This document shows positions 56,328 to 63,381 of a DNA stretch of 64,000 nt, piece by piece. The notes under the pieces were generated by a model. It had not been told where the DNA came from, did not search any database, and saw only the letters and a list, made by a program, of their open reading frames with translations. The position numbers and the translations under genes are program-made. This DNA is from Amycolatopsis dendrobii (lineage in GTDB: Bacteria; Actinomycetota; Actinomycetes; Mycobacteriales; Pseudonocardiaceae): positions 124,001-188,000 of the forward strand of contig NZ_JACGZW010000010.1 in assembly GCF_014145675.1 (NCBI RefSeq). The letters are read 5' to 3'. Each line of letters begins with the position of its first letter. The first letter of the stretch is position 1.

Positions 56328-56575
56328 TCCTTCTCCTGAGCGCACTCGGCGACCCCTTGGGGGTGCGGGCGAGAAGGGACACTCGCGGTGCCACCGCACC
56401 TTCGCCGCCGGTGGGCGGCCTCGTTCTGGCCGGATGACGGCGGCCGGGCCGGCGGGGCATTTCCTCCCCGCACTCGGGAGTGTCTTCGCGCTGGGCCGCG
56501 ACGCTGCCTTCTCACCGGCGGCAGCTCTCTGTCCCTCGCGGTGCCCTGCGCTACTTGTCTCCGTCAACGTGTTGC
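56328..56575 (-). promoter_or_regulatory. Probable T-box riboswitch in the AspRS leader
   Basis: The leader read on the minus strand has the conserved T-box GTGCGGTGGCACCGCGAG (GGTGGCACCGCG at 56384-56395). Before it is a stem-III-like hairpin (GCTGCC-GCCGGTGAGAA-GGCAGC), and further up GACGGAGACAAGTAGCGC, which offers GAC as an Asp specifier codon. About 60 bases separate the T-box from the AUG. Sequence near the start codon could be sequestered, so control may be translational, as in other actinobacterial T-boxes. The exact boundaries and specifier are inferred. Confidence 0.75.
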
Positions 56576-56615
56576 CCGCAACGGTAAAACACCGCCGCCG
56601 CCCGCGTCGCCTGAT

Positions 56616-57764
56616 TTACCGGACGCCGAGCAGATGCTCGAGGGCCAGCTGGTTGAGCCTGGTGAAGTGATACCCGCGGCGACCGGCCGCTTCGGCGTCG
56701 AACTCGTCGGCGGCCAGATCGTCCAGGGTTTCGCCGGGCGCGAGCGTCGGCGTGGCCAGCTCCGGCACCCGCGACGCGGCGAGCGCTTCGGCGACTTCCG
56801 GATCGGCGCGGAACGCGCGGGCTTTCTCGCGCAGGATCAGGTACGTGCGCATGTTCGCCGCCGCGGAAACCCAGACGTCCTCGGGATCCTCGGTGCGCAG
56901 CGGCTTGTAGTCGAAGTGCCGCGGGCCGTCGTAGCCGCCGTGCTCCAGGAGGTCGACGAGGAAGAACGCGCTGGTGAGATCGCCGTGCCCGAAGATCAGG
57001 TCCTGGTCGTACTTCGGGCCGTGCTGGCCGTTGAGGTCGAGGTGGAACAGCTTGCCCTGCCACAACGCCTGCGCGATGCCGTGCACGAAGTTCAGCCCGG
57101 CCATCTGCTCGTGGCCGACCTCCGGGTTGAGCCCGAACAGCTCGGGCCGCTCCAGCTGCGAGATGAACCCGAGCGCGTGGCCGATCGTCGGCAGGAGGAT
57201 GTCGCCGCGCGGTTCGTTCGGCTTCGGCTCCAGTGCGAACCGCAGGTCGTAGCCCTGCGAAACGGCGTAGTCGGCGAGGACGTCGAGCCCTTCCTTGTAC
57301 CGGGCGAGCGCGGCGCGGACGTCTTTCGCCGCGTCGGATTCCGAGCCTTCGCGGCCGCCCCACAGGACGTAGGTCTGCGCGCCGAGTTCCGCGGCGAGGT
57401 CGAGATTGCGCCGGACCTTCGTCAGCGCGTAGCGCCGGATGTCGCGGTCGTTGCTGGTCAGGCCGCCGTCCTTGAACACCGGATGGCTGAACAGGTTCGT
57501 CGTCGCCATCGGCACGCGCAGGCCGGTTTCGTCCAGCGCCTGCCGGAACCGGGCGATCGCGGTGTCGCGGTCCGGTTCGGTGGCCAGCAGGTCGTCGTCG
57601 TGGAAGGTGACGCCGTACGCGCCGAGTTCGGCCAGCCGGTGCACGCTTTCGACCGGATCGAGCGGCGGCCGGGTCGCGACGCCGAACGGGTCGGCGGCTG
57701 CCCAGCCGACGGTCCACAACCCGAACGAAAACTTGTCCTCCGGCGCGGGGGCGTAGTCGGCCAT
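56616..57764 (-). CDS. xylA: Xylose isomerase
   Basis: A 382-aa protein of actinomycete class I length. It isomerises D-xylose to D-xylulose (and glucose to fructose). Visible are the N-terminal KFSFGLWTVGWAAADPFG, the catalytic His55 in GVTFHDDDLL, VLWGGREGSE, the metal-ligand Glu/Lys region LEPKPNEPRGD and HLDLNGQHGPKYDQDLIFGH. Start at 57764. Divergent from the ROK repressor with an ATTTAGT/ACTAAAT operator between. No xylulokinase gene is adjacent in the window. Confidence 0.97.
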   Translation of the reverse strand: MADYAPAPEDKFSFGLWTVGWAAADPFGVATRPPLDPVESVHRLAELGAYGVTFHDDDLLATEPDRDTAIARFRQALDETGLRVPMATTNLFSHPVFKDGGLTSNDRDIRRYALTKVRRNLDLAAELGAQTYVLWGGREGSESDAAKDVRAALARYKEGLDVLADYAVSQGYDLRFALEPKPNEPRGDILLPTIGHALGFISQLERPELFGLNPEVGHEQMAGLNFVHGIAQALWQGKLFHLDLNGQHGPKYDQDLIFGHGDLTSAFFLVDLLEHGGYDGPRHFDYKPLRTEDPEDVWVSAAANMRTYLILREKARAFRADPEVAEALAASRVPELATPTLAPGETLDDLAADEFDAEAAGRRGYHFTRLNQLALEHLLGVR

Positions 57765-57776
57765 GCCCGTCCCTTC

Positions 57777-57801
57777 ATTTAGTTCACGATGTAGACTAAA
57801 T
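57777..57801. promoter_or_regulatory. XylR-type operator ATTTAGT-N11-ACTAAAT
   Basis: Perfect 7-base arms at 57777-57783 and 57795-57801 in the 79-base divergent promoter between xylA and the ROK gene, starting 13 bases upstream of the xylA start codon. The TTAGT/ACTAA half-sites resemble those of XylR operators in Bacillus (TTAGTTTGTT type). It is the only AT-rich element there. Confidence 0.78.
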
Positions 57802-57843
57802 ACTGCGCCGCGGCCGCCCCGGCCGTCAAGAGCGGAGGTGCGC

Positions 57844-58977
57844 ATGGAACCGGTCCGGCACGACGCGATGCGGGCGCGGAACCTCGAACTGGTGCTCGGC
57901 GAGATCAGCCGCGGCGGGCCGCTGACCCGCGCCGCGCTGGCGGAGCTGACCGGGCTGACCAAGTCGACCGTGTCCACTTTGGTCGGCTCGCTGCTGGACG
58001 CGGGCTTCCTGTCCGAGACTGCCGCCGTGCGCGCGGGGGAGCGCGGCCGGCCCGGCGTCGAGGTGTCGCTGAGCGGTGCGCGGATGGCGTCGCTGGGTCT
58101 TGAGGCCAATGTGGACTATCTCGCCGCGTGCGTCCTGGACTTGACCGGCACGGTCCGCCGGTCGGTCCGAATCGAGCGGGACAACCGCGGCGTGCCAGCG
58201 GGAACCGTGCTGGAAGCGGTGCGGGAACTGGCTTCCGCGGAGTTGGCTGAAGCGCGCGAGCTGGGCTTGACGGTCGCTGGCGCGGTGCTCGCGGTGTCCG
58301 GCCCGGTGCGCGACGGCGTGGTGCTGAGCGCGCCGAACCTGGGATGGCGGAACGTTCCGGCCGAGCTGGACCTGCCGGTCCCGGCTTCAGTGGACAACGA
58401 GGCGAATCTCGGTGCCCTGGGCGAGCTGTGGTTCGGTGCCGGTGCGGCGGATTTCCTTTACGTGTCAGGCGAGATCGGCATCGGCGCGGGGCTGGTCGCG
58501 GACTCGCGGTTGTTCCGCGGCACCGGCGGCGAACTCGGGCACGTCCTGGTGTCCCCGTCCGGCCCGTCCTGTCGCTGCGGCGCGGCCGGCTGTCTGGAGA
58601 CCTACGCCGGGCAGGAAGCGATGTTGACCGCGGCCGGAGTGTCCACAGTGGATGCTCTCGCGGCCGCCTTGACGACGGGCGACGACGCGGCGCTGTCGGC
58701 CGTCTCGGCGGCAGGGGAGGCGCTGGGGTTGGCGCTGGCGTCGGCGGTCAATCTGGTGGATGTGGACCGCGTGGTGCTCGGCGGCGTGTTCGGGCCGTTG
58801 TTTCCCTGGCTGGCTCCCGCTGCGGAGGCCGTGTTGCGGGCGCGCTTGACCGGCCTCCGCGGTTCGGTGCCGGTGCTGAGCCCGTCCGCCCTCGGCGATT
58901 CCGCCGCGACGCTGGGCGCCGCGGGCCGGACGATCCATGGCGTTTTGGCTGACCCGGGATCGTTTCTCGCCCGTTAG
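57844..58977 (+). CDS. xylR: ROK-family transcriptional repressor (XylR-like)
   Basis: A 377-aa protein starting at 57844 behind GGAGG. N-terminal helix-turn-helix: GGPLTRAALAELTGLTKSTV, SLLDAGFLSE. The ROK sugar-binding part carries LGLEANVDYLAACVLDLTG, GEIGIGAGLV and the zinc motif CRCGAAGCLETYAG. Position opposite xylA and the shared operator imply that it represses xylose utilisation and is released by xylose. The stop overlaps the convergent DLH-like gene by four bases. Confidence 0.9.
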   Translation: MEPVRHDAMRARNLELVLGEISRGGPLTRAALAELTGLTKSTVSTLVGSLLDAGFLSETAAVRAGERGRPGVEVSLSGARMASLGLEANVDYLAACVLDLTGTVRRSVRIERDNRGVPAGTVLEAVRELASAELAEARELGLTVAGAVLAVSGPVRDGVVLSAPNLGWRNVPAELDLPVPASVDNEANLGALGELWFGAGAADFLYVSGEIGIGAGLVADSRLFRGTGGELGHVLVSPSGPSCRCGAAGCLETYAGQEAMLTAAGVSTVDALAAALTTGDDAALSAVSAAGEALGLALASAVNLVDVDRVVLGGVFGPLFPWLAPAAEAVLRARLTGLRGSVPVLSPSALGDSAATLGAAGRTIHGVLADPGSFLAR

Positions 58978-59696
58978 CCCAGGTTGTCGGCGAGCAGGGT
59001 CACGACGTCGCGCCAGGCCCGTTCGGCGTGCCGCGCGTGATAGCCGACGCCGGGGAGCAGCCGCTGCTCCGGGCCGACCGGCGGATGGTGGAAGGCGTGC
59101 AGGGCGCCGCCGTAGACCGTGAGCCGCCAGTCGACGCCCGCCGCTTGCATCTCGGCGGCGAACGCGTCCCGTTGCGCGGGCGGCATGATCGGGTCCTCCG
59201 AGCCGACGCCCGCCCACACCGGGCAGCGGATGTTCGCGGCCTCGCCCGGCCGTCCGGTGACCAGTCCGTTGACCGTGCCGATCGCGCGCAGATCGACGCC
59301 AGCGCGGCCGAGTTCCAGCACGATCGCGCCGCCGGTGCCGTAGCCGATCCCGGCGATCCGGCCCGGATCGGTCCGCGGTTCGGCGAGCAGCACGTCGAGT
59401 GCCGCGCGGCCGATGTCGCGCATCCGGCCGGGATCGTCGAGCAGCGGCAGGCAGCGGGCCAGCATCTCGTCGGGATCGGTGAACCAGCGGCCGCCGTGGA
59501 TGTCGAACGCGAGCGCCACGTAGCCCAGTTCGGCCAGCGCGTCGGCCCGTGCGCGCTGGAAGTCGTTGAGACCGGTGCCTTCGGGCCCGATCAGGACCGC
59601 GGGCGCGGGTCCGGTGCCCGCCGGGAGCGCGAGGCGGCCGACCATGGTGAGGCCGTCGGCCGGGTACTCGACGGTGCGCGTCGTGACGGTCTCCAT
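58974..59696 (-). CDS. Dienelactone-hydrolase-family protein lacking the nucleophile
   Basis: A 240-aa alpha/beta-hydrolase-fold protein. VEYPADGLTMVGRLALPAG, PAVLIGPEGTGLNDF and VALAFDIHGGRWF fit the DLH family. The nucleophile elbow, normally G-x-C-x-G-G, reads GIGYGTGGAI with Gly in place of Cys (or Ser). The acid region GSEDPIMPP and the His of YGGALHAFHHPP are present. So it is probably non-catalytic or mechanistically altered. The start is 59696; an in-frame GTG at 59705 is an alternative. Divergent from the phosphatase gene. Confidence 0.82.
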   Translation of the reverse strand: METVTTRTVEYPADGLTMVGRLALPAGTGPAPAVLIGPEGTGLNDFQRARADALAELGYVALAFDIHGGRWFTDPDEMLARCLPLLDDPGRMRDIGRAALDVLLAEPRTDPGRIAGIGYGTGGAIVLELGRAGVDLRAIGTVNGLVTGRPGEAANIRCPVWAGVGSEDPIMPPAQRDAFAAEMQAAGVDWRLTVYGGALHAFHHPPVGPEQRLLPGVGYHARHAERAWRDVVTLLADNLG

Positions 59697-59795
59697 GCGC
59701 CCCACCGTAATGAGCGCCGAGGCTCGGCGGGGTCCTGTTCACCGTCGGCGGACACGTCCATTCAGGTGACCCTCTCGCGGTGCTCCGGGAAACAT

Positions 59796-59814
59796 GTTAG
59801 GAAAGCTTCCTAAC
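59796..59814. promoter_or_regulatory. Inverted repeat GTTAGGAA-AGC-TTCCTAAC
   Basis: Perfect 8-base arms just before AAGGAGG of the alkaline phosphatase gene, so a bound protein would block the transcript start or ribosome entry. I recall similar TTAGGAAA/TTTCCTAA palindromes upstream of secreted hydrolase genes in streptomycetes, but I cannot name the regulator. It does not resemble a PHO box. Confidence 0.6.
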
Positions 59815-59828
59815 TAAGGAGGATCCGG

Positions 59829-61055
59829 ATGCGCAAGACGATGGTGCTCGCCGCGGCTGTGCTCGCGGCGGCCGGAGCAGTGCCCGCGGTCGCGACGGCG
59901 GGGGACGGTCCCGTCGCGGACTCCGCCGGCTGGCATCCGAAGGCGCGCAACATCGTCTACATCCAGGGCGACGGCATGGGCGCGGCGCAGCGGGAGTTCG
60001 TCCGGCTCGCGACGACCGGCCGCAAGGGCGACCTCGTCATGAACCGGCTCCCGGTGACCGGCATGGTGCACACCGACCCCGACGACCCGGAAGAACTCGT
60101 CACCGACTCGGCCGCGGCGGCGACCGCGCTGGCCACCGGGCACAAGACCCGCAACGGCGCGGTCGGCCAGGACGCGCAGGGCCGTCGTCTGCTGACCGTG
60201 CTCGAGCAGGCGAAACGCGCCGGGAAGTCGACCGGTCTGGTCACCACCGCGCAGGTCACCGGCGCGTCGCCGGCCGCGTTCGCGTCGCACGTGCCCTCGC
60301 GGGATCTGCAGAGCGACATCGCGAAGCAGTACATCACCGAAAGCCGCCCGGAAGTCCTCCTCGGCGGCGGTGAAGACTGGTGGCTGCCGAAGGGCGATCC
60401 GGGCGCGTGGCCGGACAAGCCGGGCGAGGAAAGCCACAGCACGCACGGAAATCTCATCGAGCAGGCGAAGCGTTCCGGCTACACCTATGTGCGCAACGCC
60501 GGCGAACTCGCCGCGACCCGCGCGCCGCGGCTGCTCGGGCTGTTCGCGAACGAGGACATGGTCGACTACGGCCCGGACGGCAAGGGCGCGTACCAGCCGA
60601 AGGTCGCGCTGCCGGTGATGGCTCGGAAGGCGCTGGACACGCTTTCCGCCAACCCGCGCGGTTTCTTCCTGTTCCTGGAGGAAGAGGGCATCGACGGCAT
60701 GTCCCACGAAAACAACGCGCACGGCGTCCTCGACGCGGGCCGGGCGCTCGACGCGGCGGTCGCCGAGGTGCTTCGCTTCACCCGCTCGCATCCGGACACG
60801 CTGGTGATCATCGGCGGCGACCACGAGACCGGCGGACTGGCCATCGAGGACACCGACGGCGCTCCCGAAGGAAACGAGGACGGTCCGTTTCCCGTTCCCG
60901 GCACCAAACTTTCGCTGACCGTCGACTGGACGACCGGCGACCACAGCGGCGTGCCGACCCCGGTCACCGCGACCGGCCCCGGCTCGGACCGGCTCGACGG
61001 GACGCTGGACAACACCGACGTCTACCGCGCGATGGTCTCCGCCGCACGCCTGTGA
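59829..61055 (+). CDS. Secreted alkaline phosphatase (PhoA family)
   Basis: A 408-aa exported enzyme. Signal peptide MVLAAAVLAAAGAVPAVATA with cleavage near 24. Metal site GDGM at 47-50, catalytic Ser94 in ELVTDSAAAATALATGHKT, zinc/Mg ligands EEEGIDGMSHENN and IIGGDHETGGLAI, and the C-terminal TTGDHSGVPTPVTATGPG motif are intact. It hydrolyses phosphate monoesters outside the cell. Its start follows AAGGAGG and the palindrome described above. Confidence 0.94.
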   Translation: MRKTMVLAAAVLAAAGAVPAVATAGDGPVADSAGWHPKARNIVYIQGDGMGAAQREFVRLATTGRKGDLVMNRLPVTGMVHTDPDDPEELVTDSAAAATALATGHKTRNGAVGQDAQGRRLLTVLEQAKRAGKSTGLVTTAQVTGASPAAFASHVPSRDLQSDIAKQYITESRPEVLLGGGEDWWLPKGDPGAWPDKPGEESHSTHGNLIEQAKRSGYTYVRNAGELAATRAPRLLGLFANEDMVDYGPDGKGAYQPKVALPVMARKALDTLSANPRGFFLFLEEEGIDGMSHENNAHGVLDAGRALDAAVAEVLRFTRSHPDTLVIIGGDHETGGLAIEDTDGAPEGNEDGPFPVPGTKLSLTVDWTTGDHSGVPTPVTATGPGSDRLDGTLDNTDVYRAMVSAARL

Positions 61056-61057
61056 CG

Positions 61058-61103
61058 CTCGTGAGTGGCGTTGCCGGTTCTAACCGGCAACGCCACTCAC
61101 GAG
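61058..61103. repeat. Perfect 22-bp-arm palindrome between convergent genes
   Basis: The arms at 61058-61079 and 61082-61103 (beginning CTCGTGAGTGGCGTTGCC) are perfectly complementary around two bases. It starts three bases after the phosphatase stop and contains the stop codon of the opposing reductase gene (61097-61099). It should terminate both transcripts. Its length and perfection, and its likeness to Amycolatopsis intergenic elements as I remember them, suggest a dispersed repeat. Confidence 0.9.
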
Positions 61104-61699
61104 GCGTGGCTTCGTGCCGGACCAACCGCAACCCAATCGCCGACACCGGATGCGGGAACCGCAGCCGCCCCACCCTCGAGCACTGTCGGCGTCATGACCA
61201 ACCGCACTTTGTCCACGACCCCCGCGGACAGCAGGGTATTGCCGAGCCGGGCGCTGCCGTGGACCTGCAACTCCCGGCCCGGCTGCGCTTTGAGTTGGCG
61301 CACTGCCTTTGCGGCGTCGCCGCGCAACACGGTGGTCGGCGCCCAGGTGCCGGTTTCGAGCGTTTTCGACACGGCGTACTTCGGCAGCGAGCTCATCCTC
61401 TCGGCGAACGGATCGTCCGGATCGGTGACCGCGGGCCAGTCCCGCGCGGACGACGTGTACGTGCGGCGGTCGAACAGCAGTCCGTCAGCCGCATCCAGCC
61501 ACTCCGACGCCCGCTGGACGAAGGCCTGGTCGAGATGCGGGACGAACCAGCCGCCGCGGGAGAACTCGCCGCTGGTGTCCTCTGGGGACGATCTGGGCCC
61601 TTGGCTGACACCGCCGAGCGTGACGAACGCGGTGACGGATACCCGCGTCAGGACCCGCTTTCCGCGACCCGGGCGAGCTGAGCGGTGACCGTGCCCCAT
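61097..61699 (-). CDS. Dihydrofolate reductase-family (RibD C-terminal domain) protein
   Basis: The family domain begins at VSVTAFVTLGGVSQGP. LLFDRRTYTSSARDWPAV, SKTLETGTWAPTTVLRG and VHGSARLGNTLLSAGVVDKV then MTPTVLEGGAAAVP follow the reductase pattern. The only ATG in frame is at 61699, which overlaps the SRPBCC gene by 52 bases. A CTG at 61651 touching the SRPBCC stop would fit the family N-terminus better (184 aa). Third gene of an ArsR/SRPBCC/reductase operon. Its stop lies inside the palindrome at 61058-61103. Confidence 0.8.
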   Translation of the reverse strand: MGHGHRSARPGRGKRVLTRVSVTAFVTLGGVSQGPRSSPEDTSGEFSRGGWFVPHLDQAFVQRASEWLDAADGLLFDRRTYTSSARDWPAVTDPDDPFAERMSSLPKYAVSKTLETGTWAPTTVLRGDAAKAVRQLKAQPGRELQVHGSARLGNTLLSAGVVDKVRLVMTPTVLEGGAAAVPASGVGDWVAVGPARSHAS

Positions 61700-62118
61700 C
61701 CGTCCGCGAACCCCAGATCCGCGTGCCGCTCCCTGGCCGCCGGATCCCCATGTCGGACGACGACGCGGTAATCCGTGCCGTCCGGATGATCCCGCAGGAC
61801 GATTTCCGCCGTCATCGCGACTGGCTGCGGTTTCGCCGGCCGCCACGAACTGTCGAGCGCGTTCGTGAAGACGATCCGCTCGTAGTCCTCCACGACGAGG
61901 AAACACGCGTCGAGATGCGGGACGAAAGTGTCGCCGTCCTCGCTCATCCGCGTGACGAACGCACCCCCAGCGCGCACGTCCAGTTCCTCGACTCGGCAGC
62001 GCAGCGGCGCGGGAATCCACCACCGGGCGAGGCTGGCAGGGTCGGTCCAGGCGTCCCAGACGCGCTTGCGGGGCGCCCGGATGACGCGGTCGAGGGCGAG
62101 ATCGAGGTCGGGGTTCAC
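61648..62118 (-). CDS. SRPBCC (AHSA1-like) protein
   Basis: A 156-aa protein. The GTG at 62118 overlaps the ArsR stop (GTGA) and follows GGAGG. LDLALDRVIRAPRKRVWDAW, PASLARWWIPAP, GGAFVTRMSEDG and RIVFTNALDSSWRP are the conserved helix-grip elements of AHSA1 proteins, which bind hydrophobic ligands. Pairing with a winged-helix ArsR gene as here is a very common actinobacterial module of unknown ligand. Confidence 0.92.
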   Translation of the reverse strand: MNPDLDLALDRVIRAPRKRVWDAWTDPASLARWWIPAPLRCRVEELDVRAGGAFVTRMSEDGDTFVPHLDACFLVVEDYERIVFTNALDSSWRPAKPQPVAMTAEIVLRDHPDGTDYRVVVRHGDPAARERHADLGFADGWGTVTAQLARVAESGS

Positions 62119-62450
62119 GGCTGGTCCTCCTGGCTGGTGACGAACTGCTCGAGCCGGTCGGTGCGCTCGGCCCAGACGCGCCGCTGCTCGGCGAGCCAGT
62201 CCTCGACGAGCGCGAACCGGTCGCGGTTGAGGACGCATGTCCGCACCCGCCCGGCTTTCTCGGTGCGGATCAGCCCGTGCGACTCGAGCATCCGCACGTG
62301 CTTCATGAAGGAGGGCAACGTCATCGGCGCGTCGCCCGCCAGTTCCCCGACACTCGCCGGCCCCCGCCCGAGCCGCCGCACGACAGCCCGCCGGGTCGGA
62401 TCGGCGAGGGCGGCGAAGACCCCGTCGAGCGTGGTCGAATACTGAGCCAT
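62115..62450 (-). CDS. ArsR-family transcriptional regulator
   Basis: A 111-aa winged-helix protein beginning MAQYSTTLDGVFAALADPTR then RAVVRRLGRGPASVGELAG and LPSFMKHVRMLESHGLIRTE. There is no metal-binding Cys cluster, consistent with the non-metal ArsR/SRPBCC subgroup. First gene of the three-gene operon; autoregulation is the usual model. The upstream region is a long non-coding stretch. Confidence 0.93.
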   Translation of the reverse strand: MAQYSTTLDGVFAALADPTRRAVVRRLGRGPASVGELAGDAPMTLPSFMKHVRMLESHGLIRTEKAGRVRTCVLNRDRFALVEDWLAEQRRVWAERTDRLEQFVTSQEDQP

Positions 62451-63381
62451 GGGGCTAAGTATTGCCGGGCGGGGATGGTTAGCGCAAGGGCTAAGTGTTT
62501 GAGCTGTGGGGGGAGTGAGGCGGGCTGACCTGCGCTGGGGCGGGAAAGCGGCAGGTAGCTGAAGCGAGTCCAGCCGGGATCCGGGACCTGCGCTCGGGCT
62601 GCGCTGGGAAGTTCGCAGCATCTCCACGCCCTGTCGGCTGCGGGATCGCGGCCTGTTGCGGCTGCTTATCGCGCCCAGGGCCGGGCAAGCTGGCCCCGCC
62701 GTTCAATCCGGTCGCAGCGAACGGCGCGGCAGCTGACGTCGGAACGATCTCCGCGCGAAGTCCGGCCCGGGTGGACGGCGGCTGGGCCCGCGACCCGGCT
62801 CCGGCCAGCCCGCGTTCGCCAACGGGGTTCGGTGGAAAGGAGAGGCCGTCGGGCAGCATCCACCGCCCAACCCCGCCAGCCCGCGCCCAGCCGCGAGGTT
62901 CGGCGGAAGGGAACGGCAACCGGACTGGGCCCGCGACCGACTCCAGCCAGCCCGCGCCCAGCCGTGAGCTTCAGCGGAAGGGAGTGGCCACCGGGCCGGA
63001 TTCGCGACCCGCGCCCAGCCGTGAGATCCAGCGGAAGGGAGCGGCCGTCTGGCTGGATCCGCGACCCGACTGCCGTCGACCCGCGCTCGCCCGCTCCCGT
63101 CGACTCGCGCTCGCCCGCGAGGTTGGGCGTGAGGGACCGGCCACCGGGCTGGATCCGCGACCCAGCCCCAGCCGACCCGAGCGCACCCGCGCGGTTCAGC
63201 GGAAAGAAGCGGCAACCGAGGGAGTCGAACCCTGCGCGGCTTGTGAAGGCGGCGCTCCTGACCGGCCCTGACCCTTCGGCGGGCGACGGCTGCCATGTTT
63301 TCCCGGGTACCCGTTCCAACGCCCGTCCCCGCACCGGAATTCCCGCTTCACCCGAACGGGGCCGGCTGGCAGGCTGGGCAC
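62451..63381. other. 930-base non-coding region with degenerate repeats
   Basis: No gene supported between the ArsR start and the amidohydrolase start, although long frames stay open on both strands because of the GC bias and the repeats. The first 330 bases show no structure I recognise beyond the ArsR promoter; the middle is a degenerate tandem repeat (listed separately). Confidence 0.7.
62785..63225. repeat. Degenerate tandem repeat, about six units of roughly 70 bp
   Basis: Units recur at about 70-base spacing with the core GCCCAGCCGYGAG, then TTCAGCGGAAGGGAGYGGC, then CACCGGGCTGGATCCGCGACC. Clear copies begin near 62874, 62945 and 63006; more divergent ones begin near 62810, 63090 and 63175. 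Spacing varies from about 61 to 90 bases, so it is not a coding repeat. Both strands translate to runs such as SRIQPGGRSLPL without a ribosome site. Confidence 0.7.

Noticed and set aside
62666..63334. Apparent repetitive protein on the minus strand (SRIQPGGRSLPL repeats)
   Set aside because: The repeats change frame and spacing between units, there is no ribosome site, and both strands stay open; treated as DNA-level repeats.
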